Under the pieces are notes generated by a model. It made no database searches and had not been told where the DNA came from. It saw nothing but the letters and a program-made list of their open reading frames with translations. A stretch of 64,000 bases of DNA from Balneolia bacterium (lineage in GTDB: Bacteria > Bacteroidota > Rhodothermia > Balneolales > Cyclonatronaceae), in the NCBI GenBank assembly GCA_022565795.1, contig JAIUMA010000003.1:1-64000 (forward strand). Direction: 5' to 3'. The position numbers and the translations under genes were made by a program. Positions 24,852 to 35,459 of the stretch are shown here, piece after piece (position 1 is the stretch's first letter; every line of letters starts with the position of its first letter).

Positions 24852-25931
24852 CTATTTGGGCGTTCTCCACAGGAGTATCAGGCTGAATATGAAAAACAGA
24901 GCGTGAGGTGAGGCGGCTGCAAACAGCGGATCGAGCTGACCGCTGGCTCCGAATGGCTCCATCAGCTTCATAATTATCAGGTAGAAAAAGATGATGATGA
25001 GTCCGCTTCCCAAAAGCACGCCGCGCCCGCCTTTCCGGTTGTTCGTGGATATACCAATCCCTATGAGCGCAATGACGATGGTGCCCAGCGGATAAAACAG
25101 CTTGCCGTAAAACTGAACCCTCTGAAGAGACACACCCCCAACTCCGCTTCGCTCGAGCGAGGCAATGTAGTCGATAATCTCCGGATAGGTTAGCTGATAA
25201 ATATCTGACGTGGTTCGGGCCATATCCCGCGGCAGGGTAGTAAGCACGCTGTCCAGTTCGGGGTGGTAAAAGCGTTCAAATCCTTCATCATTAAAAACCC
25301 GCCTTTCAGAGCGTATAAAGCGCCATTTTCCGGTATCTTCCATCCACTGCATCCTTGCGGCCTCTTTGGTTTCGACTATGGTATCGCCGTCAAACGTTAC
25401 CAGGCGCGGGCTGAATGCGGTTGCGTTGCGCGCGTCGAAGTAGCTGATAGTGAGCAGGGTTTGTTCGCTTTCCTGTCGATAAATCCTTGAGCGGTCAAGC
25501 CGGTCGCTCTGCCGCGTGAGATACTGCTGCTCGAAAGCAAATCGTTCTGCGTTAGAGCCGGGAATGACAAAGCCGTCGAGATAGCTGAGTAAACCCGTAA
25601 CCGCTATGGCGAAGAGCATGAACGGCGTCATAAAGCGATAAAGGCTAACGCCTGCGCCTTTTATGGCGGTAAGCTCCAGCCTGTCGGTCATCTGTCCGGC
25701 AACCAAAAGGATGGCGACAAATACCGCGAGAGGAGAAACCAGGCGAATCATCTCAGGAATATAGTTGAGGTAGTATTGCCCCCAGATTTCCTGCATGGTG
25801 GCGCCACGGTCGGCAAAGGTGTCGCTGTTTTCCGAAAAGTCGATGATGATGAAAATGAAAATCAGAACGGCAAGCACCATAAGGGTAGCCAGAAACAGAC
25901 GCATCAGGATAAAGCGGTCAATCCGGTTCAT
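24852..25931 (-). CDS. lptG: LPS export ABC transporter permease, LptG-type
   Basis: A 359-residue YjgP/YjgQ-family permease with the family's six-helix layout: N-terminal helices (MNRIDRFILMRLFLATLMVL...), a periplasmic beta-jellyroll-like middle (about residues 130-260) and C-terminal helices. With LptF and the LptB ATPase it extracts lipopolysaccharide from the inner membrane and feeds the LptC-LptA bridge. Its ATG overlaps the lptF stop (ATGA at 25928-25931), indicating translational coupling. LptF versus LptG is assigned only by gene order. LptB is not in the window. Confidence 0.87.
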   Translation of the reverse strand: MNRIDRFILMRLFLATLMVLAVLIFIFIIIDFSENSDTFADRGATMQEIWGQYYLNYIPEMIRLVSPLAVFVAILLVAGQMTDRLELTAIKGAGVSLYRFMTPFMLFAIAVTGLLSYLDGFVIPGSNAERFAFEQQYLTRQSDRLDRSRIYRQESEQTLLTISYFDARNATAFSPRLVTFDGDTIVETKEAARMQWMEDTGKWRFIRSERRVFNDEGFERFYHPELDSVLTTLPRDMARTTSDIYQLTYPEIIDYIASLERSGVGGVSLQRVQFYGKLFYPLGTIVIALIGIGISTNNRKGGRGVLLGSGLIIIFFYLIIMKLMEPFGASGQLDPLFAAASPHALFFIFSLILLWRTPK

Positions 25932-27598
25932 GGCTCAAGCTCCTGCGTTTTTGCTTCCGGTTCATCATAAAGCTGAGCTTCAGAAGCTGGCTCTCCGGCT
26001 GGAGGTTGTTCCAGCTCAGTTCTGGTCCAGATGTCGGATATCCGGAATTCGTACATCACTTTTGCAGTGAGATAAAGCCCTAATATCAGTAGTGTGATGT
26101 TTCCGAACCACATTCCCCAGAAGGGCGAGATAATCATTCGGTCGGCAAGCTTTTCACCCTGAATAATCGTCACCCAGTAGTAGGTGAAAATCACCGCTGA
26201 GATTAGGGCATTGAAGCCGAGATTTCCTTTTCGCGTTAAAATACCCAGGGGAGCACCTACAAGAACAAAAATGATACAACCGACGGGTATTGAAACTTTT
26301 TTGTGCACTTCAACCATGTACTGAGCGGTTCTTTCGGCCCGCCAGTCCATATTATTTTTTAATGAGCTGAGCCTTGAGGCCGTGTTGCGCAACGTGGTAA
26401 CCGAGCTTCCCGCAACGTTTGTCTGAACTTCGAGATCCTCTATCATATTCAGTACCACAAAAGGTGTGAGCAGCGAATCCGGTGTTTCTTCAATTTCTTC
26501 AGTGTGAAGGGTGATGGCTTCTGCGACCGAATCTGCCGTGTCGTTTTGTGCTTCTTCACGACTAGCCTGTTCTCTCATTCTGGCGAGGCTGTCGGCAAAG
26601 GCTTCCATCAGATTTACGGATGCGCCAAGTTCTGTGGTGTCGACCGGGATTTCCTCCACATGCCCATCCGGCCCTGCTCTGAGCGCACGTCGAAGTGATA
26701 AAGCCCGGTTGGTGCCTTGTCCTTCCGCAAGCCGCTGGAAGTCACGCGCGGTATCGTTGTGAAGTGAATCGATTATGGCGAGCATCATCTGGGAGCTCAT
26801 CGTCCGGTCGTCGCGCCTTCGCCTTTCGGGATCAGTACGCGAAAAGCTGAGGTCGGAGAGGTCGAAATTAACACGGTATTCGTTGAAGTGCGAGCGTTCG
26901 ACCCGGGTTTTACCGTCCGGACTTTCGCTCAGGTTTCGGTTAACCGTGCCGTTGAAAAGAAACAGGCTGAGTATATCGGTATCCGGCACAGATGCGAGGT
27001 ATCCACGGGAGGCTTTTATGATTGCGGCCTCGGTCTGATCATCACCTTCACGGAACAGCGTTACGTCGTGGAGGCTGTCCGTAGCGGCCGGAATACGCCG
27101 AACGAGAAAGTTGTAGCCGTCGATGCCATCATAAAATACGTTTTCCTGCAGATCGAAGCCCGGGCGCTGCATCCTGATGTCAAGGAAAAGAGAGCGGGCT
27201 TTGTAATTGGCATCCGGGAGGATTTCATTGGAGAAGTAGATGAGGAATACGGTCAGGAGGGATGCGGCTATAAATATTGGCCGGATGATGCTAAGCGGAT
27301 TAATACCGGCAGCGCGTACAGAGGTAAACTCATTGAGTTCAGAAAATTTCCCGAAGGCCATCAGGCAGGAGACTAAAACAGCCATGGGCACGGCTAGCAC
27401 AACCATGTAGGCCAGATTTGTAAGAATAAGCTCAAGAATTACTGCTGTGGGGATTCCCTTGCCGATAAGCTTATCGACGTGCAGAATAAGAAACTGCATG
27501 AGAAGCAGAAACATCACTATAAGGAAACAGAACAGAAAAGGGCCAATATGCCTTTTCAGAATCTGTATCTGAAGCTTGCGAATTACCTTAAATGACAT
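25928..27598 (-). CDS. lptF: LPS export ABC transporter permease, LptF-type, with insertion
   Basis: This YjgP/YjgQ-family permease has 556 residues, far above the roughly 360 of E. coli LptF. Helices at about residues 15-120 and 430-535 match the family. The excess lies in the periplasmic domain, where about residues 260-375 form a charged, Glu/Ala/Asp-rich, probably helical insertion (from MSSQMMLAIIDSL through EEAQNDTADSV to EEIEETPDSL). It opens the lptF-lptG-DUF4296 operon and is divergent from sprA. Long LptF-type permeases are known in Bacteroidota, so the insertion may be lineage-typical. Confidence 0.87.
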   Translation of the reverse strand: MSFKVIRKLQIQILKRHIGPFLFCFLIVMFLLLMQFLILHVDKLIGKGIPTAVILELILTNLAYMVVLAVPMAVLVSCLMAFGKFSELNEFTSVRAAGINPLSIIRPIFIAASLLTVFLIYFSNEILPDANYKARSLFLDIRMQRPGFDLQENVFYDGIDGYNFLVRRIPAATDSLHDVTLFREGDDQTEAAIIKASRGYLASVPDTDILSLFLFNGTVNRNLSESPDGKTRVERSHFNEYRVNFDLSDLSFSRTDPERRRRDDRTMSSQMMLAIIDSLHNDTARDFQRLAEGQGTNRALSLRRALRAGPDGHVEEIPVDTTELGASVNLMEAFADSLARMREQASREEAQNDTADSVAEAITLHTEEIEETPDSLLTPFVVLNMIEDLEVQTNVAGSSVTTLRNTASRLSSLKNNMDWRAERTAQYMVEVHKKVSIPVGCIIFVLVGAPLGILTRKGNLGFNALISAVIFTYYWVTIIQGEKLADRMIISPFWGMWFGNITLLILGLYLTAKVMYEFRISDIWTRTELEQPPAGEPASEAQLYDEPEAKTQELEP

Positions 27599-27871
27599 TC
27601 AGTGTGGAGGGATTTAATCTTGAGTGCTATGCAAAAACGCAGTATTATGGCTGGTCAGTATAAAAACCTACCTAAAATACGATACTTTTAACGCCGTAAA
27701 AATTGATAACACGTATGTTTTTGCGTTATTGCATGCGTATATTAGGCGTTCGTTTCAAACCGGAATAAAAAAGCTCAGCCTATACCAAAATCGTTACAGT
27801 TTGCCGGAACAACCGGAATCATCAGTAAGTATATATCAACATCTGTAGTAAAGCCGAATCTCTAAATTTAC

Positions 27872-30800
27872 GTGCATATCGCTGAGCACAACGTTTGGTG
27901 GATTTTAGCTTGTGTGCTGTTTGTTGCGTTAGCATCGGAAGCAAAAGCCAAAAGCCACGCATTGCAAGATTATTTTTCGGAAGAACCTCACACCCTTCGG
28001 GAAGAAGACCCCTTCTCCCGTTTTCGTGCTGAATTACCTTCAATAAACGACGGATTGCCGCTTCAGGGTGATTTGCGCCCTTTTCTTGCCGCTGCTTCAG
28101 ATACCGTGCCGGAAACGCCGGTAACACCGGATTTTGATCCTCCCGCAGAGGGTACCGACGCTCCAGAAGAAGAGGATGATGAATTTGCGCTGTTGCCCGA
28201 GTCCGATCCACCTGCGCAGGATTCTGTAGCTGTACTGCCCGGCCCGCGAAGCTACATCTCCACTCCGGCATTCCCAAGGCAGCTTCCGCGCTTACTTCAA
28301 ATAAGGCTGAATGAAGACCGTGTTGAAGCAGTCCGTGACAGTGCATCCGGCGACATCATCGTAAAACGAACAATGTTTGGTTTCCCGATCGATTTTGACA
28401 GCCGCTATACCTTCAGTGAATATGCGGCCGAACACAAGAGAAACTCACTCCGGGAAAACTTTAAAGACCTGATTCGTGAAGAGGATATTCGCCGGGCCCG
28501 TCGCAGAGGCGTACTGGATTTCAGGATATCGGTGCCGGGAGGACAGAGCTCAGCGTTTACGACTATCTTTGGCCGGCCGGAAGTAAACCTGCGGGTTACC
28601 GGTTCGGCTAATATGAACGTGGGCGTTTCGATCAGCGATTCGGAGGATCCTGCGCTCCCCGCCGATCAGCAGCGAAGGATTGACCCAAAGTTCGATCAGA
28701 ATCTGAAGCTTAATATTTCCGGTACGATTGGTGATAAGCTCACCATTTCTACCGACTGGGATACAGAGCGGCAGTTTGAGTACGAAAACCGCCTTAACAT
28801 TTTGTACACTGGTTATGAGGATGAAATTATACAGTCCATAGAGCTTGGTAACGTATCTATGGAAACCGGAAACAGGTTGATTCGAGGCGGTGGGTCACTA
28901 TTTGGAATTAAGGCAACGGCTAAGCTTGGCGCTCTGGATATCACAACTGTTGTCTCACAGCAGGAAAGTGATTCACAGACTGAAACGATTACCGGTGGTT
29001 CGCAGGAAACAGCAATCAATATTGCGCCTAATGCGTATGAAAACGATCGTCACTTCTTCCTTGACTTCTTTGCCCGCCAGGAATTTGAAGATGTGATGGC
29101 CGACGTACTCAATCCACGACGACTGTTTGACATCGTAAACATTGAGGTCTATGTACTCGATATCACCTCATCTGATCAGGAGGGGCGCGTTCCGGCAATT
29201 GCGCTGGTAGATTATGGTACGAATCAGGTTGGTGATACGTTTCTTCCGCCTAATGAAGAGTTTGATGGCTTTGATCCCGGTTCGCTGGAACAGTTTCGCG
29301 ATCCAACCGTGGGCGTCTCGGCTGAAGATCTCGGTGTGGCTTCCGATGAATTTGAAGAAGGTATTTTCATACCGCTACAAGAGAATGTGGATTATGAGAT
29401 CAACCAAAGTCTGGGGTACATCAGCTTAACCCGTGCCCGACTTGATGAAAGGCAGGCTCTCGCTGTCTCGTATTCCTATCGTGATAACCAAACGGGTGAA
29501 ATTATCTATGTGGGTGATCAAAGTACGGGCTCTAACAACCGCCTTTTTCTGAAGCTTCTGAGACCGTCGAACCAAAGTACAAGCAGCCGCTCATGGAATC
29601 TTACCATGCGGAATATTTATTCTTTGGGCGTTTCAAACCTGACCCGCGATAACCTTGAGCTGGATGTTTTTTATACAGGCGGGACCACAGATCAGATCAA
29701 CATTCCGGGGATTAATAATATTCTTCTTCAGGATCTCGGCCTTGACCGTGTTGATGCACAGGGGAACCCGAGTCCTGATAACCGCATTGACTTTAACACC
29801 CAAACGCTCGATCCCCGCACCGGACGTGTAATTTTCCCTTACCTTGAGCCATTCGGACAGAGAATAGTTGATATTATTGAAGCTTCTAATCTCCCTGAAG
29901 CTGAGAAGCAGGAGGCAATTAACCGATTCGCATTCAGCGATCTTTATACGAGTCGCCCGAATACAGCTGGTCAGAACTCAAGAAACTCGATATACAGACT
30001 TCGTGGTGCGGCAAGAGGCGGTACATCCGATAGTTTCATGCTTGGTTTTGGTCTTATTCCCGGTTCTGTGCGTGTTCGTTCAAATAACATTGAGCTTACT
30101 GAAGGTGTCGATTATGAAGTAGACTATGTCCTCGGCAGTATCATTATCACCAATCAGTCGTATCTGTCGGCCGGGCAGGATCTTGAAGTTGAATATGAAA
30201 GTAACCAATTGCTTCAGATTCAGCAGACTACGTTCACGGGCGTTCGGGCACAATATAACTTCACCGACCAGATTCGCCTCGGTGGTACCTACTTCCGTCT
30301 GAGCGAGCGCCCGATTCAGGACAAAATTCCTATTGGCGACGAGCCCATCAACAATACCATTATTGGTTTCGACGCGAGCGCTCGTTTTGATGCGCCCTGG
30401 CTCACTCGCGCTCTGAACGCCATGCCTTTGCTTCAGACGCGGGCGCCGTCAACCATTGATATTTCCGGTGAATGGGCGCAGCTTCGCCCCGGCGTGGCTC
30501 AGACCAGCGCCGTTCAGCGTGCCATTAATCGTGGGGAGCTATTCTCCGATGAGGAGAACGGCCTGGCATTCATCGACGACTTCGAAGGCTCTCGCTCTAC
30601 CGTAAGCTTCCTGAACCCCGGACGCTGGTATCTGGCTTCATCACCCTACGCATTACCATCCTTAGATCCGGATATGGAAAATGCGCCGCAGCAGCCGAGC
30701 ATTCGGGCAAACCGCTCCGACATGAGGGCGCAGTTTTCATGGTACATGATTCCGACTACGCTTTCCAGAGGAGGCGTCTCATTTCCTGAATCTGCCGAAG

Positions 30801-33800
30801 TTCTGATTGAGGACGTATTTCCAAATCGGCAGGTATCCACACAGGATCAGCGTACAATCCAAACGCTGGATGTTTTTTATAACCCACAGGAGCGCGGGCC
30901 ATACAACTATAACATGGATCTCCGCAACATTCTCGAAAATGAGTCAGAAGATATGTGGGGCGGTTTTACGGCGGTTCTCCCGGGCGGTTTGGGTGACTTT
31001 TCGCAGCAGAACATCGAATTCCTGGAGTTTTGGGTTCAGCCTGTCCTTCCAGATGGAAGAAGCCCAGAGTCGTTTAACCCGGCTGACTACGACGGTACCA
31101 TCTATTTCGATATCGGTACGGTAAGTGAGGATGTGATTCCAAACAACACGCTGAATACAGAAGATGGCCTTTATGAGCGTGAAAATAACCTTCGAATTGA
31201 TTCAGAAGGCCGTTCTTACGTTTTGAATTCGCCGGTTGAATTTAATGGTCAGTTCTCAGTAGCAAACATCAATCGTGAGGATGTTGGTCTTGACGGAGTG
31301 CCAAGTACCGGCAACGATGGCCTGAACGAACAGACGCTTTTTGCCGACTTCCTCGACGCGATGCGCGTTGCCTATGCCGACGATCCGGACAGGGTAGCCA
31401 TCATCGAAAGCGATCCCTCGAACGATGAGTACATCTATTACGATAACGAGCTGGTTCGTAACCTGCCGCTGCACCAGCGTTTCTACCGCATGTACGGGTA
31501 TCTGGAGGGAAACTCGATTTCTGTCGGATCTCAGCGTGCGGTAACGAACCGTCCGGATTCTGAAGGTCTGATTAACCCGGCTGTAGTAAACACAGAAAAC
31601 GCATTTTTCCAGTACGAGTTTAATCTCAACCCGGCCGATACAACAAGCTTGCGCGTTGGACAAAACTACGTGGTTGATCGCCAGAACAGTCCGGATTTAG
31701 TAGCGCCCTGGTATCAGGTGAGAATACCCCTGCGCGATTTCGTACGTCAGGTTGGTAATATCGAGGACCTGCAGCGCGTAACTCATATTCGTATGTGGAT
31801 GTCCGGCTACAAAGAGCCTTTCACCCTTCGTTTTGCCACTATGGAGTTCGTGGGTAATCTTTGGAGAAAAGCCGACAACATTGGAAACACCGACGACGAA
31901 ACGACGATATTCGATATTTCTACCATCAACTTTGAAGAAAACGCCTCACGTCGTCCGGTTCCGTACCGCATTCCGCCGGGCGCAATTCGCTCAACAATTC
32001 GTGGTCAGCAGGAAACCATCGTAGATAACGAGCAGTCGCTTGTACTTACGGTAGAAAACCTGAAGTCTCAGGATATCCGAATGATTAGCCGCGTCTATCC
32101 GGGCAATCTCAGCCTCGTAAACTATTCCAATATGCGAATGTTTGTTCACGGCGAAGGCTATGAAAACAGGGGTGATGTAGAGCTTGTGCTTCGTTTGGGC
32201 AGTAACCTGGAGAACAACTATTACGAGTATCGTCAGCCGGTAACGCCAACCGATACCACTTATCAGTTTAATTCGGTTTCTGCCGGTGCAAGCGACCGTG
32301 AGGCTGGTCTTACGGAAGACGCTGAGCAGGTTTGGCTGCCTGATGAAAACAGCATGAACATCGTCCTCAGCAGTTTTAACGAGCTCAAGCAGCTTCGCGA
32401 CCTTGAAGGCATTGATCCTGACGTGAAATATGAGCGCTCAGATATACTCAGGGATGCGGTACCGGGTGCAACGCTCAGTATTGTGGGTAATCCGTCGCTG
32501 GATCGGGTAACGGAGATCGGGATTGGAGTTCGAAATCCGAATCAGCGGGGAGCCGTGCCTGCCGGTATGCGAAACGTGGTTAAGGGTGATGAGCACCTGA
32601 CCCCGACCAACGAAAATAATCTCGGCCCAGGCGTTCCAAATCTGGACGCGCAGCTTTGGGTAAATGAACTCCGGGTTTCCGGATTCGATAACCGCAGAGC
32701 GTGGTCCGGTAACGTTTCTGCACGAATTGAGATGGCCGATTTTGCCACGCTAAACGCTACGGTAAGCCATCGTCAGGATGGTTTCGGATCTATCGATTCC
32801 CGAATGATCGACAGAAGCACAAGCGATGAAACCAGCTACAACCTGAGCACGCGAATAAGCCTCCACCGGTTTATTCCTGAGGCATACGGTTGGAACATTC
32901 CGCTTCAGCTCAGTACGCAGAACTCAGTTTCCACACCGCGTTTCCTTCCTCGTGAGGGTGATATAAGGTTCTCCGATTTCGAAGCCGCAGTACGAAACGA
33001 CGTAGCCGACCCCGACGAGCGCGACCGGATTATAAGCGAGCGTCTTCAGGAAATTCAGACTCGCAGAGAATCCTATACCATTAACGTTTCAGGACTCACT
33101 AAGAACAATTCACGAAATTTCTGGACGCGTAATTTTGTGGATCCGTTCCGTGTATCGTACAACTATACCACTTCTGATGCCAGCAATCCGAACAATGAGT
33201 TCGATAATCGCTGGAACTATACCACCTCGCTGGACTACAGTCTTACCTTCCAGAACGTGGACACAGTGCGACCACTCGGTTTCCTTGAAGATCTTCCCTT
33301 GCTTCACCTGATATCCGGATTCCGTCTCGCGTATCTGCCAAGAAGTATCGGCACATCGCACACGCTTGATCGCAGATACTCCGAACTTCAAAGACGCTCG
33401 TTTGAAGGGCAGGACCCGTTCAATCTGCAGCAGCAGCATCAGTTTACTTACGTGAACACGTTCAACATCAATTACGACATTACGCCGCCTATATCGCTGC
33501 GTATGACCACGCGAAATGAGTTCAACCTGGACGATATCTCCCGCGTTTTTGATGCTGATTCAACCCTGTACGACATTCGTCCGTCTTTCGACATTCTTGG
33601 TGATGCGCTTTTTGATGGCGATACCAGCGTGCGTCAGGAAGATTATCAGGAAAACTACACGGCGACATGGCGCCCTAGGTTTAACCAGATTAGTCAGCTA
33701 AACTGGCTGACCTACCAGGCGAGCTACCGCGGTGGTTTCCGTTGGAGAAACGCCCCGCAGGGTTCCGGACTCGGTGCAACATTGAGCAACACCTATGGAC

Positions 33801-35455
33801 TTGACCAGACGCTGGGAATCAGGCTTCAGGATCTGCTTAAGAAAATTCCGTTTTATGATGCAGCCGTCCGCGCCAATGACCAGGAATTCCGGCAGCGTGA
33901 ACAGGAGGCCAGGAGACAGCGCGAAGCCAGAGAAAGAGAACGGGAGCAGCGCCGCTACGACAGAGATGTAGCCAGAGCGGAGGAACGTGGTGAAGAACCG
34001 CCCGAAATGCCTGCTAGTTTGCGTCGCGGCGGCCGTGGCTCTGCGCCAACTCCAGAGGATCGCTCGCTTGCCGATAACGTGCAGTACAGAGCGCGACAAA
34101 TGCTGCTTTCTTTGGTGAGTATGCAGAGTCTCGACATTACCTATGGCCAGAATACGACATCAAGCCAGTCTGGATATGCCGGAGATGCGTCCATCTTTAA
34201 TGCCTTCAACGATCCGGCTGAGGGCAACAACTTTTCGCCGAATTTTGGTTACCGTCTTGGTCTCACCAATGAGATACCATTTGCTCAGGTTGTGCGACCG
34301 GAAGATGAGAATCAGGTTTTTAACCTCACTCAAAACGTTAACGAGAACAACGATCTTCGTTTGCGTACCCGCGTCGCTCCATTCCGTGATTTTACGGTTG
34401 ATCTGGACTGGAATATCCGCTGGCGGGAAAATCAAAACAACTCCCTTACCGTAAACGTGGACTCTTTATCAACTCAGTTTAACCTGCGCGGTGAAGTTGA
34501 AACTTCCGTATGGTCGTTTGGTGGAGGATATCGTGATCTTTACAGCCGCCAGCTTGCTACCGGTTTGAATAGCTTGCCCGATGAGGGATTTGAGATTAGT
34601 CCACAGGATGGACGCGACGTGCTTCTTAACCGTAACAGCGTAGGCGGTGACTTCCGTGGTGCTTATCTCGGCGGTTTCGGCGGAACGGTCGACTCACGTG
34701 GATACATGCCGTTTCCAATGCCTACATGGCGCGTGAACTGGGGAGGATGGGAGCGACGAATAGGCTTCATGCGAAATTATATCTCAAGACTGACGCTGTC
34801 TCACAACTATTCCTCTTCATACCGTCTGCAGTGGCAGTTCAACCCGGATGAAGGCAACCCGATTTCGCGTCCTGTTGGTGACTACACCATTTTGGATACA
34901 AGACGTGAATTCGAACCGAACTCAATAACGCTCACCCGTTCATTCCAGCCGCTGATTGGTGTTAACTTCACCTTTGTGAACGGCATCAGGACGACGATAA
35001 ACTACAATCAGTCGCGAAACACTAGTTTGAGCGTTTCTAATTACAATGTAGTCGAGCAAGACTCGAGAAGCATCACGGCTCAGGTTGGTTACAGCGTGAG
35101 AGGGTTCAGGCTTCCGTTTTTCCGCCGCTTCTCCAATACGCTTGATCTCAACCTGAACGTAAACTATGCTGAAGATCTTCGTAAAACATATGCACTGAAC
35201 AGTGATCTCGCCGATGTTTTCCGCGGGCCTGCCAACGATATTATTCGTGATCCTGGCTTTTATGAGCCTGCCGAACCAACCGAGCGTGGTGATGCGCGCC
35301 TGACCATCACCCCGAGTATTGGGTATACCTTCTCGCAGACAATCCGTGCAAACTTCGAGTACCGCTACTTTCAGCTCACGCCAAGGTCGAGCGGTGTATT
35401 CCCGAGAACGGATCAGGACATCATGTTTAACATCGTCGTAACCATTCGCTCCTGA
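27872..35455 (+). CDS. sprA: SprA/Sov-type outer-membrane translocon of type IX secretion
   Basis: This 2,527-residue protein is the giant beta-barrel family (SprA in Flavobacterium, Sov in Porphyromonas) that forms the outer-membrane channel of the type IX secretion system. It starts with GTG and a signal peptide (WWILACVLFVALASEAKA). A Pro/acidic linker follows (about residues 75-125), then long Asn/Arg/aromatic-rich beta-strand repeats to the end (MFNIVVTIRS). A strongly charged Arg/Glu stretch (about residues 2005-2070, with ARRQREARERER) interrupts the barrel region. No other type IX gene is in the window. The DMT gene begins 4 bp later, so a sprA-DMT-pta transcript is likely. Confidence 0.93.
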   Translation: MHIAEHNVWWILACVLFVALASEAKAKSHALQDYFSEEPHTLREEDPFSRFRAELPSINDGLPLQGDLRPFLAAASDTVPETPVTPDFDPPAEGTDAPEEEDDEFALLPESDPPAQDSVAVLPGPRSYISTPAFPRQLPRLLQIRLNEDRVEAVRDSASGDIIVKRTMFGFPIDFDSRYTFSEYAAEHKRNSLRENFKDLIREEDIRRARRRGVLDFRISVPGGQSSAFTTIFGRPEVNLRVTGSANMNVGVSISDSEDPALPADQQRRIDPKFDQNLKLNISGTIGDKLTISTDWDTERQFEYENRLNILYTGYEDEIIQSIELGNVSMETGNRLIRGGGSLFGIKATAKLGALDITTVVSQQESDSQTETITGGSQETAINIAPNAYENDRHFFLDFFARQEFEDVMADVLNPRRLFDIVNIEVYVLDITSSDQEGRVPAIALVDYGTNQVGDTFLPPNEEFDGFDPGSLEQFRDPTVGVSAEDLGVASDEFEEGIFIPLQENVDYEINQSLGYISLTRARLDERQALAVSYSYRDNQTGEIIYVGDQSTGSNNRLFLKLLRPSNQSTSSRSWNLTMRNIYSLGVSNLTRDNLELDVFYTGGTTDQINIPGINNILLQDLGLDRVDAQGNPSPDNRIDFNTQTLDPRTGRVIFPYLEPFGQRIVDIIEASNLPEAEKQEAINRFAFSDLYTSRPNTAGQNSRNSIYRLRGAARGGTSDSFMLGFGLIPGSVRVRSNNIELTEGVDYEVDYVLGSIIITNQSYLSAGQDLEVEYESNQLLQIQQTTFTGVRAQYNFTDQIRLGGTYFRLSERPIQDKIPIGDEPINNTIIGFDASARFDAPWLTRALNAMPLLQTRAPSTIDISGEWAQLRPGVAQTSAVQRAINRGELFSDEENGLAFIDDFEGSRSTVSFLNPGRWYLASSPYALPSLDPDMENAPQQPSIRANRSDMRAQFSWYMIPTTLSRGGVSFPESAEVLIEDVFPNRQVSTQDQRTIQTLDVFYNPQERGPYNYNMDLRNILENESEDMWGGFTAVLPGGLGDFSQQNIEFLEFWVQPVLPDGRSPESFNPADYDGTIYFDIGTVSEDVIPNNTLNTEDGLYERENNLRIDSEGRSYVLNSPVEFNGQFSVANINREDVGLDGVPSTGNDGLNEQTLFADFLDAMRVAYADDPDRVAIIESDPSNDEYIYYDNELVRNLPLHQRFYRMYGYLEGNSISVGSQRAVTNRPDSEGLINPAVVNTENAFFQYEFNLNPADTTSLRVGQNYVVDRQNSPDLVAPWYQVRIPLRDFVRQVGNIEDLQRVTHIRMWMSGYKEPFTLRFATMEFVGNLWRKADNIGNTDDETTIFDISTINFEENASRRPVPYRIPPGAIRSTIRGQQETIVDNEQSLVLTVENLKSQDIRMISRVYPGNLSLVNYSNMRMFVHGEGYENRGDVELVLRLGSNLENNYYEYRQPVTPTDTTYQFNSVSAGASDREAGLTEDAEQVWLPDENSMNIVLSSFNELKQLRDLEGIDPDVKYERSDILRDAVPGATLSIVGNPSLDRVTEIGIGVRNPNQRGAVPAGMRNVVKGDEHLTPTNENNLGPGVPNLDAQLWVNELRVSGFDNRRAWSGNVSARIEMADFATLNATVSHRQDGFGSIDSRMIDRSTSDETSYNLSTRISLHRFIPEAYGWNIPLQLSTQNSVSTPRFLPREGDIRFSDFEAAVRNDVADPDERDRIISERLQEIQTRRESYTINVSGLTKNNSRNFWTRNFVDPFRVSYNYTTSDASNPNNEFDNRWNYTTSLDYSLTFQNVDTVRPLGFLEDLPLLHLISGFRLAYLPRSIGTSHTLDRRYSELQRRSFEGQDPFNLQQQHQFTYVNTFNINYDITPPISLRMTTRNEFNLDDISRVFDADSTLYDIRPSFDILGDALFDGDTSVRQEDYQENYTATWRPRFNQISQLNWLTYQASYRGGFRWRNAPQGSGLGATLSNTYGLDQTLGIRLQDLLKKIPFYDAAVRANDQEFRQREQEARRQREAREREREQRRYDRDVARAEERGEEPPEMPASLRRGGRGSAPTPEDRSLADNVQYRARQMLLSLVSMQSLDITYGQNTTSSQSGYAGDASIFNAFNDPAEGNNFSPNFGYRLGLTNEIPFAQVVRPEDENQVFNLTQNVNENNDLRLRTRVAPFRDFTVDLDWNIRWRENQNNSLTVNVDSLSTQFNLRGEVETSVWSFGGGYRDLYSRQLATGLNSLPDEGFEISPQDGRDVLLNRNSVGGDFRGAYLGGFGGTVDSRGYMPFPMPTWRVNWGGWERRIGFMRNYISRLTLSHNYSSSYRLQWQFNPDEGNPISRPVGDYTILDTRREFEPNSITLTRSFQPLIGVNFTFVNGIRTTINYNQSRNTSLSVSNYNVVEQDSRSITAQVGYSVRGFRLPFFRRFSNTLDLNLNVNYAEDLRKTYALNSDLADVFRGPANDIIRDPGFYEPAEPTERGDARLTITPSIGYTFSQTIRANFEYRYFQLTPRSSGVFPRTDQDIMFNIVVTIRS

Positions 35456-35459
35456 TGCC

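Noticed and set aside
27822-28346. 174-codon minus-strand frame over the sprA start
   Set aside because: It opposes the clear signal peptide and N-terminus of SprA, and its composition is not protein-like.
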